A stretch of 64,000 bases of DNA from the NCBI GenBank assembly GCA_964619055.1, contig CAZUDB010000001.1:62001-126000 (forward strand), in the 5' to 3' direction. Under the pieces are notes generated by a model. That model was not told the origin of the DNA. It searched no databases and was given only the letters and a program-made list of their open reading frames with translations. This DNA comes from CAYVUM01 sp964619055 (GTDB lineage: Bacteria; Pseudomonadota; Alphaproteobacteria; Rhodospirillales; Defluviicoccaceae). Positions 8,530-17,721 of this stretch are shown here, piece by piece; the first letter of the stretch is position 1, and each line of letters begins with the position of its first letter. A program made the position numbers and the translations under genes.

Positions 8530-10782
8530 TCATTTGCGCACATCAAGCAGGGCCGCCGTGATGCGCTCCCGCCAGCGGCGCAGTTGGTCCGCTGTGGCCC
8601 GCGGATCAATGCGGAAGCGGCCACTAGCCTCCAAGGCTGCCGCTGCTTGAAAAATGGGGGCAAGCGTTACTTCGGGATCCTGGCCGGCGGCGAACGCTTC
8701 CGCCCGGTACGTTTCGATCAATCGTCGATCGTCCCAAGCCTCTCTAAGCGCCTCGAGCGGCAACGATGGCACCATTCCGAATGGTGTGCGCCAGCCTAAG
8801 GTCCAGCCACGCCCATCGAGGGTGTCAAACCCCTCTCCCCACTGGTAGGCCCAAACCAAGCCACCTCGGCTATTGCGTGCCGCAAATGCGAAACCGAACA
8901 GAAATCTTGCCACCGTCGGCGCGGTTTGGTCCGCAACGGAAGCATACTCCCAAAATGTCTTGCCGGCCTTGCGCACGGCCGGGGCCATTACCGGGTTTTC
9001 AGCGGCCACATTGGTCGAGAACACATCCACATCGGGTAGGAATTTCAGCCCCGTTGCCGGGTCGTGGATGGATGCATAGATTCGCAGATCCGGATTACCG
9101 GCCCGCAGCAGCTCCGCCTGGGTTCTCCACTGCGCCGCCACGCCGGTGAGCATGCCGGTGCCCGAAACGTAGTGGCCATCCTTGGCCGGCTCGTCGAAGG
9201 GTGTCAACACTACCTCGGGCCAGCCACGCTCCCGGCCACGCGATGCGAACTCCGTACTCCACGCTGTTATGAGAGGCGCGATTTCGGGCGGCACTTCGGC
9301 CGGATCATGGCTCAGTCGCAGTCCCCAACCGTCGTCATCGAGCCCAAGAGCCGCCGCGGCCAGCGTGCGCGGCAAATGCATGGTACGAGGAAACCGATAT
9401 GGATTGCCGCCCAGGAAGTAGACAATCGGCCCAAAGCCTTCGTCCCCAGCGGCGGCCATCGCATCATCGAATAGGCGGAAATTCAGCGCTAGCCGCCCCT
9501 CTTCGATCCGAATTCCAGGCTGAAGCGCGAAGTACCACAAGTTCAGCATGGTGTGGTTGTAGCGGCGAAGCTCCGCGAGCTCGTAGCGGGGAAGCATACC
9601 CCGAACCGCACCTCCGAACGCCAGGCCGGCCTCCTCCATGGTCAACAGGCGCGCATCCAGAATATCGATCTCAAGCGGCAGCACCATGGGCTCGATACCA
9701 TCCGCGGAAACTCGCACCCGCGTTTGGTACCGTCCCGCCTTGGCCGTCGTCTCATCCGTCGCTACCAGGAGCCAAACTGCGCGGCTCTGCCCGGCCGGCA
9801 CATCAATTGCGTAAGCGGGCCACAGCCGTTGCGGTCGCGGCTCGACCAGAAAATCCGGAATCGATCGTCCGCGTCCCTTGGTAATCTCGACCGTTCGGGC
9901 GGTGAGCTTTGCAACGGGCTCACCCGCATCCGACGTTAACGGGTCAACTGCAACACGCACGTCCGTCAATGGTCTTCCGTTCGCGTAGAGCCCGAGTTGC
10001 AGCGTCTCCAGCTCGTTGCGGAACAAGACGACCCGCAGTGTATCCGCCACCTCGCCCGCCGCGGGGGTATCCACGGGACGAATGGGGCGCATCCAAGTGC
10101 GGATATAGGGCACCAGCGCGCGGTCGGTCCAAGCGGCGGGCAGGCGCGCCGGCTCGACCAGTTCCCAATAGCGGGGTGCGATCGTGGCGCGGCGTTGGGC
10201 TCGGGCCACCCAGTCGCGGGTTTCAGCGGCGTAGCGCGCCTCATCTTCGGGTTGCAGTGAGGTCAGCCGGAAGTCACGCACGGTCATATCAGCGCCCAAT
10301 GCATGCAGGCGAAAATGAGCGCTACCCCCTGGCTCGACGCGGAACAGCAGATCCGACGTTACGGGAATCCGCACTGTTCGCCATTGGCCATCGCCCCGAC
10401 CCCCGAACCGGTGCAGTTCGCTGTCCGGCTGCAGGCTTGACAGGCCGCTGAACACGCTGGCGATGGCGGGTTCGTCCGCGTCGTCGCGATGGTCGAACTG
10501 GAGGACCACGACCTCACCCCGGGGCGGACGGTCCCCCTGCCACCATGCCGGTACGGCCACGTCACCGGACTTGTTGGCACGCACGGTCCAATAACCGTCA
10601 TCATGCCGCCAGCCATCTCCGGTAACGACGTCCACGGCAGCCGGCAGGGTTAGGCCGGGCGGATCGATCCACTCGGTCGCTCCCGCGCCGTGCACCAGAA
10701 GCATGCATAGGACGGCCACCGCGCCCCATCGTCGCCAACGCTGCCCGTCCACGGGTATGCGGTTACGTTTCGCGGAAGGCAC
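8530..10782 (-). CDS. Secreted glycoside-hydrolase-like protein (DUF4091 type)
   Basis: Large exported protein of 750 aa, with an N-terminal signal sequence (basic region, then AVLCMLLVHGAGATE). The N-terminal 200 residues look like a beta-sandwich carbohydrate-binding region. The rest resembles DUF4091/glycoside-hydrolase-like proteins, with a TIM-barrel-like part containing LTPFDEPAKDG and WAYQWGEGFDTLDGRGW, followed by the arginine-rich LREAWDDRRLIETYRAEA tail typical of DUF4091. Catalytic residues cannot be assigned by eye. The start overlaps the end of the HlyD gene by 20 bp, so it is the third gene of the type I secretion operon. A role in exopolysaccharide processing is inferred. Confidence 0.7.
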   Translation of the reverse strand: MPSAKRNRIPVDGQRWRRWGAVAVLCMLLVHGAGATEWIDPPGLTLPAAVDVVTGDGWRHDDGYWTVRANKSGDVAVPAWWQGDRPPRGEVVVLQFDHRDDADEPAIASVFSGLSSLQPDSELHRFGGRGDGQWRTVRIPVTSDLLFRVEPGGSAHFRLHALGADMTVRDFRLTSLQPEDEARYAAETRDWVARAQRRATIAPRYWELVEPARLPAAWTDRALVPYIRTWMRPIRPVDTPAAGEVADTLRVVLFRNELETLQLGLYANGRPLTDVRVAVDPLTSDAGEPVAKLTARTVEITKGRGRSIPDFLVEPRPQRLWPAYAIDVPAGQSRAVWLLVATDETTAKAGRYQTRVRVSADGIEPMVLPLEIDILDARLLTMEEAGLAFGGAVRGMLPRYELAELRRYNHTMLNLWYFALQPGIRIEEGRLALNFRLFDDAMAAAGDEGFGPIVYFLGGNPYRFPRTMHLPRTLAAAALGLDDDGWGLRLSHDPAEVPPEIAPLITAWSTEFASRGRERGWPEVVLTPFDEPAKDGHYVSGTGMLTGVAAQWRTQAELLRAGNPDLRIYASIHDPATGLKFLPDVDVFSTNVAAENPVMAPAVRKAGKTFWEYASVADQTAPTVARFLFGFAFAARNSRGGLVWAYQWGEGFDTLDGRGWTLGWRTPFGMVPSLPLEALREAWDDRRLIETYRAEAFAAGQDPEVTLAPIFQAAAALEASGRFRIDPRATADQLRRWRERITAALLDVRK

Positions 10783-12178
10783 GCTCGAGGGATAACCAGA
10801 CGGGATCGAGGATGTAGTCCAAGGCGGTCCGTTCGGAGGTCACGATAAAAACCTGCGCCGGAAGGCCTGGGGTGAGCTCGATCTCCGGAGCCAAGTCCTC
10901 CAGCTGTTGCCGGTCGACCTTGACCTCGGCCGTGTAGTACCGCATCCCGGTTCGCTCATCCTCAAAGGCATCGGCCGAGATCCCGGTCACCTCAATCGGA
11001 ATACGCGGCTGATTGCGCTGCGGATAGGACGGGAAATTGACATAGCCGCCAAGGCCGATATGAATCGAATCCCGATCGTTGGGAGACACCTTGGCATCGA
11101 TGATCAGTTCGTCCTCGATGGGCACGATGTCCAGGATCGCCTCACCGGGGCGGATGACACCGCCGACGTTCTTGAACCGAATATCGAGGATTGTGCCCGC
11201 TGCAGGGGCCACGATCACGGTTCGGCTTAGAACATCGATGCTGTCGCGGATCTGGCTTTCCACTTCGCTGAGTTTAGCCTGTATCTCGGACAGCTCTTGA
11301 TCAGCTTCTTCGACGCGCGTCGTTCGCAGGTTAACGATCTGTATCCGGGTTTCGCCGATCGCTTCGCGCGCGCGGGCAATCTGGCTGATGAGTTGGCCTT
11401 CAGTGCCAACGAGTTCAGCCTCAGTTCGTTGCAACCGAAGCAGGCGTGGCTTGGTCTCCAGTCCTTCGCGAACGAGATCCCGCACCGCGACCAGTTCTTC
11501 CTCGATCAGCGCCAACTGACGGCGGGTTCCCTCTAGCTGGCGCTCACTTCCCGCTATCTGCTGTTCGAGCTGGGCCACCCGCTGCTCCAGGATCGCGGCC
11601 CGGGTTTCGTCACCCACCTGCGCGGTGCGAAACTGGCTTTCTTGCTGTGCGATCACAGATTGCACCTCAAGGTCGCTCCGATCGGCGAGCGACGGGTGGT
11701 CGAAGGTAATCTCCGACTTGCCGAGCCGGACCGCAATCAGTCGCGCTTCCGTTGCGGCGAAGCTCCGCAAACGGCCGCGCAACTGTTCCACTTCCACAAG
11801 CGATTGCAAATCCTCAAGAACCACCAAGGTGTCGCCGGCCTCGACAAGATCACCTTCGCTGACCAGGATCTCGCGGATGATACCGCCTTCCAGATGCTGG
11901 ATAGTCTGCCGGCTGCTTGCGGGGCTGACGATGCCCTCGGCAATTGCCGCACCGACGAGCGGTGCCGTCGCCGCCCACACACCGCCGATGCCGAAGAACA
12001 AAAGGATCAGGCACACACCGACCCAGCCAGTGGCTCCGAGCTCATGACGAAGCGGCGGTACCGGCGGGGCAGACAGGGGCGCGCGCGGAATCGTGAGTGA
12101 CTTATTGCTCGCGAGATCGGCGTTCTGATCCGAAGCAACCGCGCCAGCGCCCGGGACCTTGTCGTTCGATCCCTCCAT
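10763..12178 (-). CDS. Type I secretion membrane fusion protein (HlyD family)
   Basis: Periplasmic adaptor of 471 aa linking an inner-membrane ABC transporter to a TolC-type outer-membrane channel. It has a cytoplasmic N-terminus, one transmembrane helix at about 50-72, a lipoyl-like half motif (GGIIREILVSEGDLVEAGDTL), a long coiled coil at about 150-300 and a C-terminal beta-barrel region. It starts 2 bp after the stop of the ABC transporter gene, so the two are translationally linked. No TolC homologue or RTX substrate is visible in the window. Confidence 0.92.
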   Translation of the reverse strand: MEGSNDKVPGAGAVASDQNADLASNKSLTIPRAPLSAPPVPPLRHELGATGWVGVCLILLFFGIGGVWAATAPLVGAAIAEGIVSPASSRQTIQHLEGGIIREILVSEGDLVEAGDTLVVLEDLQSLVEVEQLRGRLRSFAATEARLIAVRLGKSEITFDHPSLADRSDLEVQSVIAQQESQFRTAQVGDETRAAILEQRVAQLEQQIAGSERQLEGTRRQLALIEEELVAVRDLVREGLETKPRLLRLQRTEAELVGTEGQLISQIARAREAIGETRIQIVNLRTTRVEEADQELSEIQAKLSEVESQIRDSIDVLSRTVIVAPAAGTILDIRFKNVGGVIRPGEAILDIVPIEDELIIDAKVSPNDRDSIHIGLGGYVNFPSYPQRNQPRIPIEVTGISADAFEDERTGMRYYTAEVKVDRQQLEDLAPEIELTPGLPAQVFIVTSERTALDYILDPVWLSLERAFRET

Positions 12179-12180
12179 TG

Positions 12181-14049
12181 TCAGCGCGCCTCCTCGGTCT
12201 TGAGGGTTACGGAGGCTCCAGCGGCCGCGGCAACATTCGGTGCGGCCGCGCCGGCCGCCGCCTTGGCTGACTTGGCCGTGCCCTTAACAGACGCGCCAGC
12301 GCCGTGCTGCTGCTTGGACTGCTGTTGCCCAGATTGTTGTTGATTGGCTTGGCGCTGGTCCGCCACCGGCTTGGGACGAAGCTTGGCCAGGACTTCGTCC
12401 CGCGGGCCGAAGAGCTCCATGCGTCCCTCACGTAATAGAAGCAGTTTGTCGACAGGGCGAAGGATTCGTGGTTGGTGTGCGACGATAACGACCGCGGCGC
12501 CCCAGCCTTTGGCTTGCTGGATCGCGCCCACCAACGCCTCCTCACCGTCGTTATCGAGGTTGGCGTTGGGTTCGTCTAGGACAATTAGCCTGGGCTGGCC
12601 GTAAAGGGCGCGGGCGAGCCCAATGCGCTGACGCTGCCCTCCGGACAGGTATGCCCCGCCCTCGCCGATCTCGGTCTCGTAGCCGTTAGGCAAGTGCAGA
12701 ATCATATCATGGACGCCGGCTGCCATGGCTGCCTCGACGACCCTGGCAGGCTCAGCTTCTTGATCGAGGCGGGCAATGTTCTCGCGCACCGACCCTGCGA
12801 ACAACTCCACATCCTGGGGCAAGTAACCGAGGTAAGGCCCCAGTTGATCGGCGGGCCACGCAAACAGATCGGCACCGTCCAGCCGGGCACGACCGCGTGT
12901 GGGTCGCCACATGCCGACAATGATCCGGCAAAGGGTCGACTTGCCAGCAGCGGATGGTCCGATAATGCCGAGTGCCTCGCCATGGCTCAGCTCGAAGTTG
13001 ACCCCGTTCAGCACCGGGTTCTCTCGCCCTTGCGGCACATAAATGACCTGTTCGCACGCCAGATCGCCCCGTGGTGCCGGCAACGGCATGGTATCGGTTG
13101 CCGGCGGCAGCTTCTCAAGCAGGCTTCGAAGCCGACCATAGGCATCGCGCGCATTCACGAACGCCTTCCAAGCACCTATTGACTGCTCTACAGGAGCAAG
13201 CGCCCGACCAAGCAGGATGGACCCAGCGATCATCCCGCCTGAAGTCAACTCGCCCTTCAGCACGAGGTAAGCACCAAGCGCCAAGATCAAGATCTGCACG
13301 AACAGACGCATGAACTTGGAGAAGCCGACGAGAGTCGCGTTCATGTCACCGGCACTCTGGTGCAAGTTCAGTGCTTGGGTTTCACGCTCCGACCAGCTTC
13401 GCAGAAATCCCGGCAGCATTCCCATAGCGTGGAAGACTTCGGCGTTCCTGACCGCAGAATCGGCGTTCTGGGTACTGACGATCGACATGTGGCCGGCCTT
13501 CTTGAGCGCTTTGCGCGACATCCATTCGTTGGCGAAGGCGACCAAGAGCAGCACCACCGCGGCAACGAGCGCAAGGATACCGAGCCAAGGATGTAACAGC
13601 CAGATAACGACGATAAACAGCGGCGCCCACGGTGCATCGAACAGGGCGTTGATTGAGGGACTGCCAACAAACCCTCGCAAGACCTGAAGATCCCGGAGCG
13701 GCTGGGCACCCTGATTGAGTCCATAGCGGGTGCCATTCATACTCGATGCGATCAAGTCGGGACCGAGCCGGCGCCCCAACCATCGGCTGATGCGTTGCAA
13801 CAGGCGGCCCCGGACCATTTCCAAGAGCCCCATGAACAACACTGCAATGCCGGCAATCAACGTCAGATAGATCAGGGTTTCCGTTCGTCCCGATGACAAC
13901 ACTCGGTCGAACGTCTGAATCATGTAAATCGGGGATGTCAGGATCAGTATGTTGATGAAGCAGCTAACGACGCCGAGCAGCACGAACCCGAAGCGGCATT
14001 CCTTGAACGCCGCACTCAACGGTGTTTGTTGTGCTGGTTTCGTCGCCAT
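12181..14049 (-). CDS. Type I secretion ABC permease/ATPase (PrtD-like)
   Basis: Fused permease and ATPase of 622 aa driving type I export. Six membrane helices lie within about 20-320. The ATPase has Walker A GPSAAGKS at about 364-371, signature LSGGQRQR at about 468 and Walker B LIVLDEP at about 487. There is no N-terminal C39 peptidase-like domain, as in the PrtD group. The final 60 residues are an unusual Gln/Ala-rich tail (NQQQSGQQQSKQQ, then Ala/Gly). The ATG at 14049 has AGGA 8 bp upstream; the longer in-frame extension has no signal and is rejected. The substrate is unknown. Confidence 0.9.
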   Translation of the reverse strand: MATKPAQQTPLSAAFKECRFGFVLLGVVSCFINILILTSPIYMIQTFDRVLSSGRTETLIYLTLIAGIAVLFMGLLEMVRGRLLQRISRWLGRRLGPDLIASSMNGTRYGLNQGAQPLRDLQVLRGFVGSPSINALFDAPWAPLFIVVIWLLHPWLGILALVAAVVLLLVAFANEWMSRKALKKAGHMSIVSTQNADSAVRNAEVFHAMGMLPGFLRSWSERETQALNLHQSAGDMNATLVGFSKFMRLFVQILILALGAYLVLKGELTSGGMIAGSILLGRALAPVEQSIGAWKAFVNARDAYGRLRSLLEKLPPATDTMPLPAPRGDLACEQVIYVPQGRENPVLNGVNFELSHGEALGIIGPSAAGKSTLCRIIVGMWRPTRGRARLDGADLFAWPADQLGPYLGYLPQDVELFAGSVRENIARLDQEAEPARVVEAAMAAGVHDMILHLPNGYETEIGEGGAYLSGGQRQRIGLARALYGQPRLIVLDEPNANLDNDGEEALVGAIQQAKGWGAAVVIVAHQPRILRPVDKLLLLREGRMELFGPRDEVLAKLRPKPVADQRQANQQQSGQQQSKQQHGAGASVKGTAKSAKAAAGAAAPNVAAAAGASVTLKTEEAR

Positions 14050-14341
14050 TTGAATTGTCCTGCTTTGTGCACCGACCCAGCGCGCCCGCCACCCCATAAC
14101 GAACGGACAGTAACACACAAACAACCTTAACAAAGAGCGTAACGGCAGAACGGGATGATCCTCCCGCGCAAGGTACCCGCCTTTGGCCGCTCTGCAGAGC
14201 ATGCAGATCTAACGATGTGTCGCCAAGTGCCAGGCACGTCAACGCCGAGGCCACGCACTCCCAGCTTGGCGCGCGCGCACGAGCTGTGGTAATGTTGCAG
14301 AAAATACGAAAAAGGAAATTCGTGCAACGAACTAGCATGAT

Positions 14342-15046
14342 ATGCAGGATCTTACAGCCGCATTCTCGCTCGCGATCCAGTTGATCGTCCATGCGGATGC
14401 CGATTTGGCGGGCATCGTCGGGCTGTCTCTACAGGTCAGTCTTGCTGCCGTCGCCATCGCCTGTCTGATCGGAATGCCGCTCGGCGCCGTGCTCGCCGTG
14501 AGCCACTTCCCCGGGCGTGCGGCGGTGATCGTTGCTCTAAATGCGGCCATGGGGCTGCCGCCGGTGGTCGTCGGCCTCATCGTTTACGTGCTGTTGTCTC
14601 GCGCTGGGCCGTTCGGAGCGCTTGGCCTTCTTTACACTCCGACGGCCATGATTATTGCGCAGACCGTGATCGTCGCCCCCATCGTCGCGGCCCTGACGCG
14701 CCAGGTTGTCGAGGATTTGCACCGAGAGTACGAGGAACAGCTGCGCTCCTTCGGTGTTGGCCGGCCGACAATCGTCGCCACTTTGCTCCGAGACGGTAGC
14801 CCAGCCCTCTTCACCGTGGCTTTGGCCGGCTTCGGCCGGGCTATTGGCGAGGTCGGGGCCGTGATCCTGGTTGGCGGCAACATCGACCACCTAACGCGGG
14901 TCATGACCACGGCGATTGCATTGGAGACCTCGCGGGGAGAATTGAGCTTGGCGCTCGCCCTCGGGCTGATCCTCATCGCCTTAGCCTCGGCCGTGAACGG
15001 AGCCGTCATGGGCCTCCGCGGCTCCCTGGCTCCGGCCACGAGCTAG
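14342..15046 (+). CDS. tupB: Tungstate ABC transporter permease TupB
   Basis: Inner-membrane permease of 234 aa with about five or six helices. The EAA-loop-like segment EEQLRSFGVGRPTIVATLL contacts the ATPase. The sequence RAIGEVGAVILVGGNI is typical of TupB and related oxyanion permeases. It is the first gene of tupB-tupC-tupA. A close relationship to molybdate and sulfate permeases means oxyanion choice rests mainly on the substrate-binding partner. Confidence 0.88.
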   Translation: MQDLTAAFSLAIQLIVHADADLAGIVGLSLQVSLAAVAIACLIGMPLGAVLAVSHFPGRAAVIVALNAAMGLPPVVVGLIVYVLLSRAGPFGALGLLYTPTAMIIAQTVIVAPIVAALTRQVVEDLHREYEEQLRSFGVGRPTIVATLLRDGSPALFTVALAGFGRAIGEVGAVILVGGNIDHLTRVMTTAIALETSRGELSLALALGLILIALASAVNGAVMGLRGSLAPATS

Positions 15047-15062
15047 CGGAGCAACTCCGACC

Positions 15063-15812
15063 ATGCCATTCGATGCCGCACCCCGCTCCGAACTTCAGGC
15101 CATCCTGCCGCTGACGACGGAAGGGCTGAGCTTTGACGCCGGTGGACAGCGCCTTCTCGCCGACCTCAACTTCCGGGTCGATGCGGGCACGATCACGGCC
15201 ATCCTCGGTCCCAACGGCGCCGGCAAGAGCCTGCTCCTGCGACTGCTCCACGGTCTGTTGACACCGACGACCGGCCGTATCCTCTGGGCGGGTCGGCCAG
15301 CCACGCCAGCGATTCGGCTCCGCCAAGCCATGGTGTTCCAGCGCCCGGTCCTGCTGCGACGAAGCGTCGCCGCCAATCTACGCTTTGCCCTGTCTACCCG
15401 CCGGCTCGATCGATCCGAGCGAAAACGGCGACTGCAAGCCACCTTGGCCCAGGCGCGCCTGCACGCACTTGCCGAACGGCCTGCACGGCAGTTATCCGGG
15501 GGAGAGCAACAGCGCGTCGCGATCGCGCGGGCCATGTGCCTCGCACCGGAGGTCCTGTTCCTGGACGAGCCAGCCGCAAACCTGGACCCGGCCGCCACGC
15601 TCACCGTCGAAGCGCTGCTCCGGACAGCGCACGGCAACGGTGCCACGATCATTCTGGTCACTCACGACATTGGGCAGGCCCGACGGCTCGCGCAGTCCGT
15701 GGCCTTTATCCATAGGGGTCGGATTATCGAGCAAGCTCCAGCCGCCAACTTCTTCGACAGCCCCAAAACCCGCGAAGCCGAAGCCTTCCTCGCCGGACAT
15801 CTGGTGCTGTGA
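15063..15812 (+). CDS. tupC: Tungstate ABC transporter ATPase TupC
   Basis: ABC ATPase of 249 aa. Walker A is GPNGAGKS at about 51-58, signature LSGGEQQR at about 143-150, Walker B VLFLDEPAANLDP follows, and the switch His is in LVTHD. It energises TupB. It starts 16 bp after tupB and is followed by tupA after 39 bp. The N-terminal 18 residues ahead of the ABC core are not conserved, so a slightly later start is possible. Confidence 0.9.
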   Translation: MPFDAAPRSELQAILPLTTEGLSFDAGGQRLLADLNFRVDAGTITAILGPNGAGKSLLLRLLHGLLTPTTGRILWAGRPATPAIRLRQAMVFQRPVLLRRSVAANLRFALSTRRLDRSERKRRLQATLAQARLHALAERPARQLSGGEQQRVAIARAMCLAPEVLFLDEPAANLDPAATLTVEALLRTAHGNGATIILVTHDIGQARRLAQSVAFIHRGRIIEQAPAANFFDSPKTREAEAFLAGHLVL

Positions 15813-15851
15813 CACGAACACGCACGACAAAGGGGAGAGGAAACCGTCACC

Positions 15852-16691
15852 ATGAACCGTCGCCATACGATGTTCGCCGTCGCCGCCTGGTTTGCGGCAC
15901 TGGCGGCGCCGTCCTTGGTCTGGGCCGAGAGTGAAACGTTCATCGTTCTGCAATCGACCACATCGACCCAAAATTCCGGCTTGCTTGATGAAATCCTACC
16001 CCAATTTACCGACACAACCGGCATCAACGTGCGCGTGGTCGCCGTCGGTACGGGACAAGCGCTAAAGAACGCGGCCAACGGGGACGGCGACGTTGTGCTC
16101 GTCCATGCCCGGGCGGCCGAGGACAAGTTTGTGGCCGACGGTTTTGGCGTCAACCGCCGCGACGTGATGTTCAACGATTTCGTCCTCGTCGGCCCCGCCG
16201 CCGACCCGGCGAGGATCGTCGGCGAGCGTGATGCTGGCGACGCGCTCGCCAAGATCGCCGCCAGCGAAAGCCTGTTCGTATCGCGCGGCGATGACAGCGG
16301 TACCCACAAGAAGGAGCAATTGCTGTGGCAATCGGCGGACGTCGATCCGTCGGTAGCCAGCGGCACATGGTATCGCGAAACCGGCTCCGGCATGGGAGCG
16401 ACGCTGAACACCGCCGTCGGCATGGGAGCTTACGCGCTGACGGACCGGGGAACCTGGATCAGCTTTCGCAACAAGGGCGATTTCGAAATCGTCGTCGAGG
16501 GCGATCGCCGGCTCAACAATCCTTACGGCGTGATCCTGGTCAATCCGGAGAAACACCCGCATGTCAAGGCGGCGGCGGGACGCGCCTTCATGGACTGGCT
16601 CACCGGACCGGAAGGCCAAGCCGCCATTGCGGCGTTTACCGTGGACGGGCAACAGTTGTTCTTTCCTGCGGGCACCGGAAGCGGCTCGTGA
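15852..16691 (+). CDS. tupA: Tungstate-binding periplasmic protein TupA
   Basis: Periplasmic binding protein of 279 aa with a Sec signal peptide ending at about VWA. The mature protein begins with ESETFIVLQSTTSTQNSGLL; the TTSTQNSG segment is the hallmark TTTS-like oxyanion-binding loop of TupA proteins. DSGTHKKE and YRETGSGMGATLN are further conserved family blocks. Tungstate import would feed tungsten or molybdenum enzymes not seen here. The gene ends 4 bp from the stop of the convergent regulator. Confidence 0.9.
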   Translation: MNRRHTMFAVAAWFAALAAPSLVWAESETFIVLQSTTSTQNSGLLDEILPQFTDTTGINVRVVAVGTGQALKNAANGDGDVVLVHARAAEDKFVADGFGVNRRDVMFNDFVLVGPAADPARIVGERDAGDALAKIAASESLFVSRGDDSGTHKKEQLLWQSADVDPSVASGTWYRETGSGMGATLNTAVGMGAYALTDRGTWISFRNKGDFEIVVEGDRRLNNPYGVILVNPEKHPHVKAAAGRAFMDWLTGPEGQAAIAAFTVDGQQLFFPAGTGSGS

Positions 16692-16695
16692 GCCG

Positions 16696-17691
16696 TCACC
16701 GCCCGTTGAAGTGGACCCGCCCAACGCCGCCGACGTCGTAGCCACGCAGCGCCTCGGCTCGTACACCGAACTCGGCGGTGCGGCAAAAGGCCAACAACGC
16801 CTGGAACGACGGCTCGAAGTAGCTGCGGCGATGGACGACCAAGTCGTAACGCTCCCGCAGCACTGGGACGAACGGCAGGCGAAATCGCTGTGCCACGCAG
16901 GCGAGGCCAAAGGCCGCGTCGGCCTCGCCATCGGCGACCGGAGCGGCCACGTCCATCTCCGTGCGAACGATGTCATCCGTCCAGCGAATGGCAAGGGCCT
17001 CAATGTCTCGGCGGGTTGGATCACTTTTGTCTGCCTCACCACTGGTCGGCTTAGCGCTGGCCAGGGCCGCCTTAGTGAGCAAGGCCATTAGCAGACGCTG
17101 GCTGCCCGCCTCGGCCTGCCGGCGAACGACGGTGCGGCCAGCCAAGTCACCGATTGTGTGGATATCACCGGCCACTTCAGGGGCCACAATCAAGCCGCGC
17201 TGCCGCCAGGCCCATTCGATCAGCACGATCGGACGATCGGCAAGGCAATCCGCGACGACTGCCCGATTCCACTCGCAACTGGCGTCATCGAACAGGTGCA
17301 GGCCCGACGCCACGGCTTCACCGCGTTGAAACCGCGTCAGCCCGTCGAGGCTACCGTCGAACAGGCTGGCGAGCCCGGATCGGGACGCCCGCAACGACCA
17401 TTCCAGAAGAGGGTCATGACTGCCGACCACGATAGCTGGCGGTTCCGCACCAGCGAAGACCAACCCTTCGCTTGGCCGCTGGCCGGAGGTCTGGCGCTCG
17501 ACCCAAGCCTCGATGGCATCGCGCGGAAACAGCAATCGCCCCGTGGCCTTGCTAACCGGGATCTCGCCAGCTGCTGCGAGTGCGTATACTTTGCGCTCCT
17601 TGATGCGTAACAACGCGGCCAACTCCGGCACGGTCAGATACTCGGGCTGCGAGTGCGGTGGCGTCGCTCGATCGCTTAACGGTTCCGACAT
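16696..17691 (-). CDS. HTH regulator with PBP-like oxyanion-sensing domain
   Basis: Predicted one-component transcription regulator of 331 aa. Residues 17-70 form an excisionase/MerR-like helix-turn-helix (YLTVPELAALLRIKERKVYAL and GRLLFPRDAIEAWV). Residues of about 80-325 resemble the PBP-like domain found in proteins linked to molybdate or tungstate uptake, with DPLLEWSLR and GEADAAFGLACVAQRF. Its position tail-to-tail with tupA suggests it senses tungstate or molybdate and controls the transporter; this is inference. It lies 30 bp downstream of the GST gene and may share its transcript. Confidence 0.8.
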   Translation of the reverse strand: MSEPLSDRATPPHSQPEYLTVPELAALLRIKERKVYALAAAGEIPVSKATGRLLFPRDAIEAWVERQTSGQRPSEGLVFAGAEPPAIVVGSHDPLLEWSLRASRSGLASLFDGSLDGLTRFQRGEAVASGLHLFDDASCEWNRAVVADCLADRPIVLIEWAWRQRGLIVAPEVAGDIHTIGDLAGRTVVRRQAEAGSQRLLMALLTKAALASAKPTSGEADKSDPTRRDIEALAIRWTDDIVRTEMDVAAPVADGEADAAFGLACVAQRFRLPFVPVLRERYDLVVHRRSYFEPSFQALLAFCRTAEFGVRAEALRGYDVGGVGRVHFNGR

Positions 17692-17721
17692 GGGACCTTG
17701 CGCGCTCCGAAGGAGGGGGGA

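Noticed and set aside
14164..14179. GG-N10-GC arrangement on the minus strand ahead of the type I secretion operon, resembling a sigma-54 promoter
   Set aside because: The -24 half (GGCGGG) fits poorly, and no TGTAAAG box is found about 80 or 192 bases upstream, unlike at the PEP-CTERM genes.
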